DNA from: Lacrimispora sp. 210928-DFI.3.58
GTDB lineage: Bacteria; Bacillota; Clostridia; Lachnospirales; Lachnospiraceae
Assembly (NCBI RefSeq): GCF_020554865.1
Contig: NZ_JAJCIC010000015.1
Coordinates: forward strand, 34,413 to 98,412
Length of the DNA stretch: 64,000 bases
Reading direction: 5' to 3'
Position numbers and translations under genes: made by a program. How positions within the stretch are numbered: position 1 is the stretch's first letter; every line of letters begins with the position of its first letter. Shown in pieces: positions 15,767 through 24,459 of the stretch. Below the pieces are notes generated by a model. That model was not told the DNA's origin, searched no databases, and was given only the letters and a program-made list of their open reading frames with translations.

Positions 15767-16933
15767 ATGAAGCCCATTTATGCAGCAACGATTGTTTTAT
15801 TAGCATTTGCAGTTGGTGAATACGTAAACGTAAAGTCAAAGGCCAGACTTTCTGCGATCCTGACGACGACCATCGTTCTGGTGGCCATGTTCTGGCTGGG
15901 GATGCCCAGGGAGATCATGACAGTCACCGGTTTTGCCACAGTAGCAAATACATTGTACGGACTTACCATGGTAAACATGGGAACCATGGTGAAAATTGAT
16001 GATATGATCAGCCAGTGGAAGACACTGCTTATCGGCTTTGCCTCTGTCTGCGCCATCTGTTTCCTGGTGGTGTTTGCGGGCCCGCTGGTGATCGACAGGA
16101 GATTCGCTGTCTGCGGCGCTCCTGTAGTAGCAGGAGGCATGCCTGTTTACCTGATGGTGAAGGAGATCGCAGAGGCCAATGACTTTGTGGAAGGAGGCAT
16201 TTTCGGATTGTTAGTGCTTCTCACACAGTCTCTTGTGGGCCTGCCTATCAGCTCCATCATTTTGAGAAAGCTCTGTAAGGATCTCCTTGACCAGCCGGAG
16301 CTCTTAAACGGACCTGCCCAGGATTTTGACTTCAAGAAAAAGGAGAGCAAGCCAATTTTCCGTCCAATGCCTCAGGAGCTGTGCAAGCCTGTGGTATTCC
16401 TGGCAAAGGGAGCGCTGCTCACCAGCCTTGCAACCTTTTTGTCCTCTCTCACAGGGGGAGCGATCCACTATATGATCTTCTGCCTGCTTTTAGGCATCAT
16501 ATTCGGACAGCTGGGCTTTATTGAGAAGGAGTATTTCCAGAAGGCAAACGGCTTTGGCCTTATGATGTTCATGGTACTGGCAATGTGCTTTGGATCCCTT
16601 CCGGATCTCACTCCGCAGATGCTGCTATCCCTGATCGTTCCGTGGTTTGTGGTGTTCGGCCTGGGACTGGTAGCCATTGCGATCATCACCTTTGTGCTGA
16701 GCAAGGTGCTCAAAATGCCTTATCCCATGGCCTTTGTCATTGGCCTTACTGCCCTTTACGGCTTCCCAGGAACCTACGTTATCTCCAATGAGGTATCAGA
16801 GGCAGTGGGACGCACGGACGAGGAGAGAAAAGCGCTTTTGGATTACCTGCTGCCAAAGATGCTGGTAGCCGGATTCTCCACCATCACCATTTCCTCTCTG
16901 CTGGTAGTGGGCTTCGTCCTTCCCTTCTTTTAA
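15767..16933 (+). CDS. Multi-pass membrane transporter, family not identified
   Basis: 388 aa, ATG 15767 after AATAGGAGGAAAATGG. About ten to eleven hydrophobic segments, with two Gly/Pro-rich half-segments (CGAPVVAGGMPVYLM near 120 and IGLTALYGFPGTYVISNE near 325) that lie in equivalent halves of the protein, as in inverted-repeat carboxylate symporters of the GltS/2-hydroxycarboxylate type. A hydrophilic loop (about 180-205) joins the halves. I do not recognise the family with certainty. Position directly before an M20 amidohydrolase and in a LacI-controlled operon suggests uptake of an acylated or amide-containing organic substrate. Confidence 0.7.
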   Translation: MKPIYAATIVLLAFAVGEYVNVKSKARLSAILTTTIVLVAMFWLGMPREIMTVTGFATVANTLYGLTMVNMGTMVKIDDMISQWKTLLIGFASVCAICFLVVFAGPLVIDRRFAVCGAPVVAGGMPVYLMVKEIAEANDFVEGGIFGLLVLLTQSLVGLPISSIILRKLCKDLLDQPELLNGPAQDFDFKKKESKPIFRPMPQELCKPVVFLAKGALLTSLATFLSSLTGGAIHYMIFCLLLGIIFGQLGFIEKEYFQKANGFGLMMFMVLAMCFGSLPDLTPQMLLSLIVPWFVVFGLGLVAIAIITFVLSKVLKMPYPMAFVIGLTALYGFPGTYVISNEVSEAVGRTDEERKALLDYLLPKMLVAGFSTITISSLLVVGFVLPFF

Positions 16934-16969
16934 AATGGGAAAGAACACAGGGAAGGAGGCTGTGAGACA

Positions 16970-18160
16970 GTGGAAGATTACGTATTAGAAGCAGAGAAGA
17001 TCGAAGAACAGATCATAGGATGGTACCGTCATTTTCATGAGAATCCTGAGCTGGGTTTTCACGAAAAGGATACGGCGGACACCATTGCAGATATCCTGTC
17101 GGGCTTTGAAGGGATAACCGTGACAAGGCCCTGTAAAACAGGCGTTATGGGCGTCTTAAAGGGCAGTTTTCCGGGGCGGACAGTGGCCTTTCGGGCAGAT
17201 ATCGATGCCCTTCCCATTGAGGAGCAGGCAGATGTGCCCTATAGGTCCAAAAGGCCGGGAGTCATGCATGCCTGCGGCCATGACGGTCACGCAGCAATGC
17301 TCTTAGGTGCGGCAAAGCTGCTGTCAGAGAGAAAAGACATATTGGCGGGCGAGGTGCGCTTTTTGTTCCAGCCTGCGGAGGAGGTCCTTCCCGGCGGAGC
17401 CGCAGATATGGTAAAGGGCGGAGTATTGGAGGGAGTGGATCTGATCCTGGGAGCTCATCTGGATGTGCTCTACCCGGTCAATTCCTTTGGCCTTCACGGG
17501 GGCGCGCTCATGGCCTCCAGCTCTACTTTTCAGATCGAAATAGAGGGAAAAGGCGGCCATGCAGCCTTTCCGTATCAGACAGTGGATACGGTCTACATTG
17601 CAGCTAAGATCATTGAGGCTGTCCAGGGCGTGGTGACAAGGAATGTAAGCGCCACCGACAGGGCTATTGTCACCATCACCCAGCTTCAGGGAAGCAGCGC
17701 TCCCAATATCATTCCCCAGAAGGTAGTTCTGGGAGGCACCATACGGGTGCTGGATAAGGGATGCGAGGAGATCTTAAAAAAACGCCTGAAGGAAGTGGTG
17801 GAGGGCTGCTGCGCCACCTGGGGAGCAGTGGGAAGGATCGAGATATCCACCGGCACCCTTGTCCTTGAAAACCCGGCGGAGCTGGTGGAAAAGGTCAAGG
17901 AGTCTATTAAGAAATGCCGGGGGGCAGAGATCTATGAGGACACCCCTGTGCTGGGAGGAGAGGATTTCTCCGTCTATCTCCAGCACGTGCCGGGCTTCTA
18001 TTATAAGGTAGGGGCAAGGCCGGAGAATGGGGAGGTCTATCCACACCACCATGCCTGCTTCCATATCAGCCTAAAGGCTCTGGCAAAGGGAACGGCAGCC
18101 TGCGCAGCGCTTATCACAGATGCCCTGAAAAACTGGGAGGAAAACGTAAAAAGTAAATAA
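16970..18160 (+). CDS. M20-family metallopeptidase / N-acyl amino acid amidohydrolase
   Basis: 396 aa. Start GTG 16970 with AAGGAGG at 16953-16959; no better ATG is present. Typical M20 (HipO/AmhX/ArgE-like) order: catalytic zinc domain with MHACGHDGH (99-107), the E-E pair FQPAEEVLPGGA with the general-base Glu, an inserted dimerisation domain starting at IEIEGKGGHAAFP, and the C-terminal His in HHHACFHIS. It cleaves amide bonds of N-acylated amino acids or small peptides in the cytoplasm. With the preceding permease it may form an import-and-deacylate pair. Specific substrate unknown. Confidence 0.92.
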   Translation: MEDYVLEAEKIEEQIIGWYRHFHENPELGFHEKDTADTIADILSGFEGITVTRPCKTGVMGVLKGSFPGRTVAFRADIDALPIEEQADVPYRSKRPGVMHACGHDGHAAMLLGAAKLLSERKDILAGEVRFLFQPAEEVLPGGAADMVKGGVLEGVDLILGAHLDVLYPVNSFGLHGGALMASSSTFQIEIEGKGGHAAFPYQTVDTVYIAAKIIEAVQGVVTRNVSATDRAIVTITQLQGSSAPNIIPQKVVLGGTIRVLDKGCEEILKKRLKEVVEGCCATWGAVGRIEISTGTLVLENPAELVEKVKESIKKCRGAEIYEDTPVLGGEDFSVYLQHVPGFYYKVGARPENGEVYPHHHACFHISLKALAKGTAACAALITDALKNWEENVKSK

Positions 18161-18233
18161 ATTGCGTACATAGAACCTTAATAACTCCGCAGTCTGCGGG
18201 AATATTATTATAAATGAAAAGGAGATTTCTATC

Positions 18234-19307
18234 ATGACACATAAGGAAAGATTACAAGCAGTAGTAGAAGGAAAGAAGACAGACAGGCCTGCATTTGCAG
18301 CTTGGGGCCCCCATATGAACCTGATCGACCGCAATGCAAAGGACTTTGCAGAGGCCACCATCCAGTACCAGAATACATACCAGTTTGATTTCATCAAGCT
18401 GATGCCAAACGGCATGTACTTCACAGAAGATTTTGGCCAGCAGTTAAAGCCCGCAGAGCACATTTTTGACGATACCTGGATGAATGTGGAGAAAAGTGCA
18501 ATAAAAGATCCTCATGAGTGGGCAAAGCTTAAAATGCCTGATATCAAAAAGGGTGCCCTGGCAAGAGAGATCGAGGTCTGCAAGCGGGTAAATGATTATT
18601 TCCAGGGAGAGGTGCCGGTGCTGGCAACCGTATTCAGCCCCTATATCTGGATGGGAGAGATGACAGGAGGATTTTTCCACCCGGAGACCATCATTGCCCA
18701 TTTCACCTACTCTGAAAAGTATACACGCCCGGCTCTTGAGATGATCGCTGAGACAAATGCCCGCCTGATGGAGGCCTTTGTGGACGCCGGAGCAGCAGGC
18801 TTCTTCCTGGGCTATCAGTGCGGCATGGCAAAGCTCATGGGCAAGGAGATGTTTGACGAGTATGCAAGAAAGTATGATGTGATGAATATTGAGGCAGTGA
18901 AGGACAGGACCTGGTTCAATATGGCTCACATCTGCCACGGCGATGCAGAGACCAGCGAATGGTTCTTAGATTATCCGGTAGATGCCTTTAACTGGGCAGA
19001 CCAGGAGGAGGGACAGCACTCCATCGCCGAGATGAGAAAGCTGACAGACAAGGTTCTGGTAGGCGGACTGAACCACGCCAACGGCCGCAGCTACCACGAC
19101 CTGGCAGGAAGATACCTTCCATCCTCTGACTTTGCAGGTTCTAACAGAGAGGTGATCAAGGCACGCATTACCAGAAAGGTAAAAGCAGCCTTAGAGGCCG
19201 GCGGCCCGAAGACCGTGATCTCCGGCGGCTGCGGCTGGTCCGAGGGCTCCCTTCCGAGATTCGGACTGTGGAGAGAGGTTATGGAGGAGATCGGCCAGGA
19301 GGCATAA
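18234..19307 (+). CDS. UroD/MtaA-like protein, probable zinc-dependent methyltransferase
   Basis: 357 aa, ATG 18234 after AAAAGGAGATTTC. The fold-level match is to the uroporphyrinogen decarboxylase superfamily (N-terminal MTHKERLQAVVEGKKTDRPA is typical of its methyltransferase branch). His232-x-Cys234 and a distant Cys333 (GGCGW) correspond to the zinc ligands of MtaA/MtbA/CmuA corrinoid methyltransferases, which true UroD lacks, so methyl transfer is more likely than decarboxylation. No corrinoid protein or heme genes are nearby. It closes the LacI-controlled operon. Which methyl donor or acceptor it uses is unknown. Confidence 0.8.
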   Translation: MTHKERLQAVVEGKKTDRPAFAAWGPHMNLIDRNAKDFAEATIQYQNTYQFDFIKLMPNGMYFTEDFGQQLKPAEHIFDDTWMNVEKSAIKDPHEWAKLKMPDIKKGALAREIEVCKRVNDYFQGEVPVLATVFSPYIWMGEMTGGFFHPETIIAHFTYSEKYTRPALEMIAETNARLMEAFVDAGAAGFFLGYQCGMAKLMGKEMFDEYARKYDVMNIEAVKDRTWFNMAHICHGDAETSEWFLDYPVDAFNWADQEEGQHSIAEMRKLTDKVLVGGLNHANGRSYHDLAGRYLPSSDFAGSNREVIKARITRKVKAALEAGGPKTVISGGCGWSEGSLPRFGLWREVMEEIGQEA

Positions 19308-19394
19308 GTGCAGAGCGTAAGCTTGAAACTAGAATAAATTTCAAAAATAGCATTGATAAATTAAAATAATTTCAAAAAAGTAAATAGTTTAACT

Positions 19395-19436
19395 AAAATA
19401 GCCATATATAAGATGTGATATATGGCTATTTTTGAC
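19395..19436 (+). terminator. Terminator after the LacI catabolic operon
   Basis: AAAATAGCCATATATA pairs with TATATGGCTATTTT around an 8-base loop and runs into TTTTTGA. It separates the UroD-like gene from the nan operon. Confidence 0.8.
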
Positions 19437-19474
19437 AATATTTTTGAAAAAATTTTATAAATATATAATTTATA

Positions 19475-19503
19475 TTGAAAAAGTATTCAAAACGGTGTAT
19501 GCT
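19475..19503 (+). promoter_or_regulatory. Promoter of the nan operon
   Basis: TTGAAA (19475-19480), 17-bp spacer, TATGCT (19498-19503), 27 bp before nanE. The surrounding 60 bp are very AT-rich with short A/T palindromes such as TGAAAAAGTATTCA, which could be the site for the RpiR regulator at the end of the operon; that assignment is a guess. Confidence 0.6.
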
Positions 19504-19529
19504 TTGGATAAGAAAAGGAGAGAGCGCAT

Positions 19530-20222
19530 ATGAAAGCAAACATTGAAGGATTAAAAGGAGAACTGATCGTCTCCTGCCAGGCACTTCCACACGAGCCCCT
19601 TCATTCCTCTTACATCATGAGCAGAATGGCGGTTGCTGCCATGGAAGGAGGGGCAAAGGGAATCAGGGCCAACACGAAGGAGGACATCAAGGCAATCCAG
19701 GAGGAGACAGACCTTCCGATCATTGGGATTGTAAAGCGAGATTATGATGACAGCAGAGTGTATATCACTCCCACCATGAAGGAGGTGGATGAACTCATGG
19801 AGGTAAAGCCGGAGATCATTGCACTGGACGCCACAGGAGCCTTAAGGCCTGGCGGAGTGGAGTTAAAGACCTTTGTGGAGCAGATCCGCAGCGCATATCC
19901 CGGACAGCTTTTGATGGCCGACTGCTCCACCGTAGAGCAGGCACAGTACGCAGATCAGATCGGATTTGATTTTATTGGGACTACGCTGGTAGGATATACG
20001 GAGGAAAGCCGGGGAGACAGGATCGAGGAAGATGATTTTAAGATCATAAGGGAGATCTTAAGCACAGTAAAGCATCCTGTGATCGCGGAAGGGAACATCG
20101 ACACACCTGCAAAAGCAAAACGGGTGAAGGAGCTGGGGGTATTCAGCATTGTTGTGGGTTCGATCATCACGCGTCCGCAGCTGATTACAAAGGCCTTTGT
20201 GAATGCGATCGAAGAAGGATAG
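19530..20222 (+). CDS. nanE: N-acetylmannosamine-6-phosphate 2-epimerase
   Basis: 230 aa, ATG 19530 after AAAAGGAGAGAGC. A single TIM barrel matching the NanE family along its whole length: VSCQALPHEPLH near the start, GIRANTKEDI, PIIGIVKRDY (catalytic Lys), IALDATGALRP and MADCSTVEQA (conserved Asp), and the phosphate-binding AEGNIDTP and VVGSIITRP loops. Converts ManNAc-6-P to GlcNAc-6-P, the last dedicated step of sialic acid catabolism before NagA/NagB, which are not in this window. First gene of an operon running to the RpiR gene. Confidence 0.96.
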   Translation: MKANIEGLKGELIVSCQALPHEPLHSSYIMSRMAVAAMEGGAKGIRANTKEDIKAIQEETDLPIIGIVKRDYDDSRVYITPTMKEVDELMEVKPEIIALDATGALRPGGVELKTFVEQIRSAYPGQLLMADCSTVEQAQYADQIGFDFIGTTLVGYTEESRGDRIEEDDFKIIREILSTVKHPVIAEGNIDTPAKAKRVKELGVFSIVVGSIITRPQLITKAFVNAIEEG

Positions 20223-20294
20223 AAAACTGCCGCCTGCCATCGGCAGCAGTTTTACGGAAATAAGGGCGAAGACAAATTGAGAGGGGAGGATCCT

Positions 20295-21176
20295 ATGTTA
20301 AATGAAAAGAGGGAGAACAGATTTGCTTATCTTGTAAATGCTCCCATGATGGTATACCTGTGCTGCGTTCTGGTGTTTCCCATGATCTGGGGGCTCTATA
20401 TGAGCTTTACGAATAAGACCATCGGAAATCCGGCAGAATTTATTGGGTTCAGCAACTATATCAAGTTGCTGGGAGATCCGGAGTACAGAAGGTCGATCCT
20501 GAACACGATTTTCTTTACGGCTGTATCCATCGGGGTGAAAACAGTGCTGGGAATGCTCATGGCCCTGGCTTTAAACCAGCCCTTTGGGGGAAGAAATCTT
20601 GTGCGGGCATTGCTCATGATCCCCTGGACTCTCCCGAATATTGTAGTCGTTTACAACTGGCGGTGGATCTTCAATTCTACAGGAGGGATCGCTAATCATA
20701 TTTTGAAATCCCTGAACCTGATATCCTCCAATATCATTTGGTTCGGCTCCGCCGGGCTTGCCATGTTTACGATCATTGTGGCAAATGTGTGGAGGGGAAC
20801 GCCGTTTTTCGGAATCTCCATTTTGGCAAAGCTGCAGACAATACCGAAGGATTACTATGAGGCTGCTGAGATCGACGGAGCGGGAATGTGGCAGAAGTTC
20901 CGCCACATTACTCTGCCGGAAGTAAAGGATGTCACCATCCTGTCTGCCCTGATGAGTACCATCTGGACTATCAATGAGTTTGAGACCGTATGGCTTCTGA
21001 CCGGAGGCGGACCAAATGGAACAACACAGGTCATGAATGTGTACAGCTATAAAACAGCAATGCGCAGCATGATGCTGGGAAGAGGTATTGCGGTGGCGGT
21101 TCTGGCTATGCCCGTTTTAATGATCATTATCAGTATGCTAACACGCCGGATGCTTCCGGGGGACGATAAAAACTAA
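20295..21176 (+). CDS. ABC sugar transporter permease (MalF type)
   Basis: 293 aa. ATG 20295 is chosen because GAGGGGAGGA lies directly upstream; the in-frame start 18 bp earlier would sit in that ribosome site. Six hydrophobic segments and the inner-membrane component signature EAAEIDGAGMWQKFRHITLP (about 195-215), which contacts the ATPase, define a CUT1-family permease. Together with the next two genes it forms a binding-protein-dependent importer; by position the cargo should be sialic acid or a close derivative. No ATPase gene is in the cluster, so a shared MsmK-type ATPase elsewhere is expected. Confidence 0.93.
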   Translation: MLNEKRENRFAYLVNAPMMVYLCCVLVFPMIWGLYMSFTNKTIGNPAEFIGFSNYIKLLGDPEYRRSILNTIFFTAVSIGVKTVLGMLMALALNQPFGGRNLVRALLMIPWTLPNIVVVYNWRWIFNSTGGIANHILKSLNLISSNIIWFGSAGLAMFTIIVANVWRGTPFFGISILAKLQTIPKDYYEAAEIDGAGMWQKFRHITLPEVKDVTILSALMSTIWTINEFETVWLLTGGGPNGTTQVMNVYSYKTAMRSMMLGRGIAVAVLAMPVLMIIISMLTRRMLPGDDKN

Positions 21177-21197
21177 ATGGAAGGGAGGAATCGTTGT

Positions 21198-22028
21198 ATG
21201 AAATCAAAAATCAAAACAGGACTGATAGCAAAAGCGTACATTGCCCTCTGCCTGGTCTCTGCGCTGTTTCCGATCTACTGGATGCTCAATACATCCTTTA
21301 AAACGGATGCAGAGATCTACGGGAAGGTGCCTACCCTGATTCCCCATGTGCCTACATTATCCGCATACGCATACCTGTTTACAAAGACGACCTTTCTGCC
21401 CAGCATGAAGAACAGCTTGGTGATTGCAGTATCTGTTTCTGTATTTTCCGTGCTGCTTGCCTATCCGGTTGCGTATACTCTGGCACGGTTAAAGTTTAAG
21501 GGGCGGAAATTCTTTTCAAAGTCCGTATTGTTTATGTATCTGTTGCCCACGACTGTACTATATATCCCGCTCTACATGCTGGTATCGAAGCTGCATCTGA
21601 CAAATACCATCTGGGGACTGATCGTGATTTATCCTACATTTACTCTGCCCTATGTGGCGTGGATCCTGATCCCTCATGTTGCCTCTGTTCCCCAGGAGTT
21701 AGAGGAAGCGGCAAGGGTGGACGGCTGTTCCAGATTTGGGATCATGTACCAGATCGTTCTGCCGCTGGTGCTTCCGGGGCTCATCTCCACAACGATCTTT
21801 GCTTTTGCCATGTGTTGGGGCGAATACATGTACGCACTGGTAAATCTGACCTCCAGCAGGGTACAGACCTTCCCACTTGTGATCTCTGGCCTGATCTATG
21901 GAGATATGCCGCCGTGGAACCAGCTCATGGCAGGAGGCGTGCTGGCGGGGATACCGGTCATCCTCATCTATATGATCGCATCCAGCAGGCTTGTGGGCGG
22001 AGCCACAGACGGCGGCGTGAAAGGGTAA
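21198..22028 (+). CDS. ABC sugar transporter permease (MalG type)
   Basis: 276 aa. ATG 21198 follows AAGGGAGG (21180-21187); an earlier ATG at 21177 overlaps this site and is unlikely. Six hydrophobic segments; the EAA loop reads LEEAARVDGCSRFGIMYQIV. It starts 21 bp after the partner permease, so the two are translated together. CUT1 importers use a heterodimer of such permeases in the membrane. Substrate inferred from the nan genes around it. Confidence 0.93.
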   Translation: MKSKIKTGLIAKAYIALCLVSALFPIYWMLNTSFKTDAEIYGKVPTLIPHVPTLSAYAYLFTKTTFLPSMKNSLVIAVSVSVFSVLLAYPVAYTLARLKFKGRKFFSKSVLFMYLLPTTVLYIPLYMLVSKLHLTNTIWGLIVIYPTFTLPYVAWILIPHVASVPQELEEAARVDGCSRFGIMYQIVLPLVLPGLISTTIFAFAMCWGEYMYALVNLTSSRVQTFPLVISGLIYGDMPPWNQLMAGGVLAGIPVILIYMIASSRLVGGATDGGVKG

Positions 22029-22081
22029 CAACAGAAAAGAACAAAGCGGTTATTTATATTAATAAAAGAGGAGGACATAAC

Positions 22082-23425
22082 ATGAAGAAATGGTTTTTGA
22101 CGGCACTTGCAGGAACAGTAGCGCTCTCTCTGGCAGCATGCGGCAGCCCTGGAACAACATCAGGCGGCGAGGGGGCTTCCCAGGCTGCGGGAGAAAATGG
22201 GGAGAAATCCATCACCATATGGGTGGAAAAGATCTTCAGCGATGAAGCCAATGCCAAGATGGAGGAACGTCTGAAGCAATATGAGCAGGAAAAGAATGTG
22301 AAGGTCAATTGCGAGATGGTTCCTGCCACGGATTTTGTCACAAAGCTGAATGCAGCCATTGAAGCTGGCCAGAATGTGCCGGATATCATCTCAGCAGATA
22401 CCACAAAGGTGTTGAATTATTATCCCAACATCCCCTGTGTGGATGTGACAGACTTGGTAAATGAGATCCATGGAAGCCGCCCCTATCTGGAAGCCAGCTA
22501 TGAGGGCACAAAGATCGAAGGAAACTATTATTACGTTCCCTTCTACAGTTCATCCTCGCTGATGTTTGTGCGAAAGGATAAGCTGGAGGCAGCAGGCATC
22601 ACGGAAATGCCTGATACCTGGGAGAAGGTATTTGCAGCGGCAGAGAAAGTCAGTGATCCTGACAATGATTTCTACGGATTGGCCATCGGCTGCGGTGAGA
22701 ACGACGATGATGATGAGAATACCTTCCGGCAGTACATGTGGAATGAAGGAGGCTATCTCTTTGACGAGGAGGGAAATATTACCGCAGATGTAAAGGTCCA
22801 GGCAGCCTTTGACAAATATGCTGAGCTCTATGCGGCAAAGGTTGTTCCTCCGGATGCTACGACCTGGGATGCAGGCGGAAACAATTCCTCCTATCTGGCC
22901 GGTCGCACGGCAATCTGCTTCAATGCACCTACGCTGTACAATGCCTTGCGCTCCGATGAGCAGTACGCAGAGCTGCTTGCCAATACTATTGTCATGGCTC
23001 CCCCGGCAGGAAGTGACAACAGCGTCTTTATGAACTTTAACAGAGGTTTTGCAATCATGAATACCTGCGGGGATCAGGAGCTTGCCAGTGACGTGATCTC
23101 TTATCTGACAGATAAGACCTGGTATGATTCTTATATGGAAGGAATTGCCCCCATATTTGCCCCCGTTTTTGAGGATGCAAAGGAAAATAAAACATGGACA
23201 GACGATCCTGCAAATGCAGCAGCTCTGGCATATGTACAGGATGCATCCGGCTATTACGGCTACCCTGTGAAGACGATCAAGGGGCGCACAGTTGCCGCAA
23301 AGCATTATTTTACCTATCCATTTGTAAAGGCAGCTAATCAGGTGGCGACAGGGACCACATCTTCCGAGGAAGCAGTGAAGCGCATGGTATCGGCAATCGA
23401 AGATTTTAAAGATCAGGTGAGGTGA
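22082..23425 (+). CDS. ABC sugar-binding lipoprotein
   Basis: 447 aa from ATG 22082, after AGAGGAGGACATAAC; the longer open frame upstream only shadows the permease gene. Lipoprotein signal MKKWFLTALAGTVALSLAAC with lipidated Cys20, then a Gly/Ser-rich tether and a type-1 extracellular solute-binding fold (ITIWVEKIFSDEANAKMEE, later GGYLFDEEGN and AICFNAPT segments). It is attached outside the membrane and delivers ligand to the two permeases upstream. An acidic stretch GENDDDDENTF at about 204-214 is unusual and might bind calcium. Cargo inferred as sialic acid or ManNAc. Confidence 0.94.
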   Translation: MKKWFLTALAGTVALSLAACGSPGTTSGGEGASQAAGENGEKSITIWVEKIFSDEANAKMEERLKQYEQEKNVKVNCEMVPATDFVTKLNAAIEAGQNVPDIISADTTKVLNYYPNIPCVDVTDLVNEIHGSRPYLEASYEGTKIEGNYYYVPFYSSSSLMFVRKDKLEAAGITEMPDTWEKVFAAAEKVSDPDNDFYGLAIGCGENDDDDENTFRQYMWNEGGYLFDEEGNITADVKVQAAFDKYAELYAAKVVPPDATTWDAGGNNSSYLAGRTAICFNAPTLYNALRSDEQYAELLANTIVMAPPAGSDNSVFMNFNRGFAIMNTCGDQELASDVISYLTDKTWYDSYMEGIAPIFAPVFEDAKENKTWTDDPANAAALAYVQDASGYYGYPVKTIKGRTVAAKHYFTYPFVKAANQVATGTTSSEEAVKRMVSAIEDFKDQVR

Positions 23426-23429
23426 TAGT

Positions 23430-24404
23430 ATGAAAACGAGAATATGGCTGAATCTGGATCCCCAGAAGGTGGATGTCAGTTATCTGTACCAGAAATTTGA
23501 CGAGATGGGCTGCAGCTTTGAGGCGGAGGCCATACCAGGCAATGATCCAAAGCTTTTAGTGGAAAAGGCAAAAAACGTGGATGTGGTGCTGGCGACCATG
23601 GAGCCGTGGAATGAAGAAACTCTGGGAGCTGTAAAAGGCCAGGTGCGTTTTATCCAGAAGTATGGTACAGGAGTGGACTCGGTAGACCTGCGGGCAGCCG
23701 GTAAAAACGGCATACCCGTGGCAAACATACCGGGGGAAAATGCTCCCGCTGTTGCAGAGGTGGCCATGCTGCACATCCTGAATCTGGGAAGGCGTTTTTC
23801 ACACTGCGTACAGGGCTGCAGGGAGGGCGTATGGCCCTCCACCATTACCGGCAATGAGCTGGACGGCAAGACAGTGGGACTTGCAGGCTATGGAAGAATA
23901 GCAAGGAACCTTGCCAGGATGATGTCCGGCTTTTCCGTAGATATCATTGCCTACGATCCCTTTGTGAAGGAGGCAGCGCCGGGGCAGAAGGTAAGATTTG
24001 TGGAAAGCTTGGAGGAATTATTTGAGCAGAGTGATATTGTGAGCCTTCACATGCCTTATGGTCCGTCCACAGCAGGCATCATCAACAAGTCGCTGTTTGA
24101 CCGCATGAAGGATGGAGCCTACTTTGTTAACACCTGCCGGGGCGGAGTGGTAAATGAGCCTGATCTGGTTGAGGCCTTGAAGAATGGAAAGCTAGCAGGA
24201 GCCGGACTGGATGTCCTGACAGCAGAGCCGCCGAAGACGGATGAGCCGCTATTGCATATGGAAAACGTGTATGTTACCTCCCACATGGGCGCAGCCTCAT
24301 TGGAGAGTGAACACCGTTCCCAGGTCTTCATGGCCGATAATGTAGCTGCCTTTTTGGCAGGAAAGCTCCCGGATAGTGTGAGAAACAAGGAATTTTTGAA
24401 ATAA
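23430..24404 (+). CDS. D-isomer-specific 2-hydroxyacid dehydrogenase
   Basis: 324 aa, starting 4 bp after the binding-protein stop. NAD-binding Rossmann motif VGLAGYGRIARN (about 147-158), the substrate Arg in NTCRGGVVNEPDL, the conserved Glu in DVLTAEPPKTDEP and the catalytic His in SHMGAAS (about 286) are all present. The family reduces 2-oxoacids or oxidises D-2-hydroxyacids (lactate, glycerate, phosphoglycerate). It is not a usual member of sialic acid operons; lying between the transporter and nanA it could act on pyruvate released by the lyase or on a modified nonulosonic acid. Confidence 0.9.
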   Translation: MKTRIWLNLDPQKVDVSYLYQKFDEMGCSFEAEAIPGNDPKLLVEKAKNVDVVLATMEPWNEETLGAVKGQVRFIQKYGTGVDSVDLRAAGKNGIPVANIPGENAPAVAEVAMLHILNLGRRFSHCVQGCREGVWPSTITGNELDGKTVGLAGYGRIARNLARMMSGFSVDIIAYDPFVKEAAPGQKVRFVESLEELFEQSDIVSLHMPYGPSTAGIINKSLFDRMKDGAYFVNTCRGGVVNEPDLVEALKNGKLAGAGLDVLTAEPPKTDEPLLHMENVYVTSHMGAASLESEHRSQVFMADNVAAFLAGKLPDSVRNKEFLK

Positions 24405-24437
24405 ACCTGCATGCGCCCATTCGGCGGCAGGACTTTT
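24405..24437. repeat. Repeat family C, minimal copy (ends only)
   Basis: ACCTGCATGCGCCC followed by CGGCGGCAGG matches the two ends of repeat family C at 58236, 59644 and 63931 but contains no internal hairpin unit. It fills the gap between the dehydrogenase stop and the nanA ribosome site. Confidence 0.5.
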
Positions 24438-24459
24438 ATAGTAAAAGGAGAAAATAAAA

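Noticed and set aside
21659..22081. Long in-frame extension of the sugar-binding lipoprotein.
   Set aside because: It is a shadow of the upstream permease gene; the lipoprotein signal begins at 22082.
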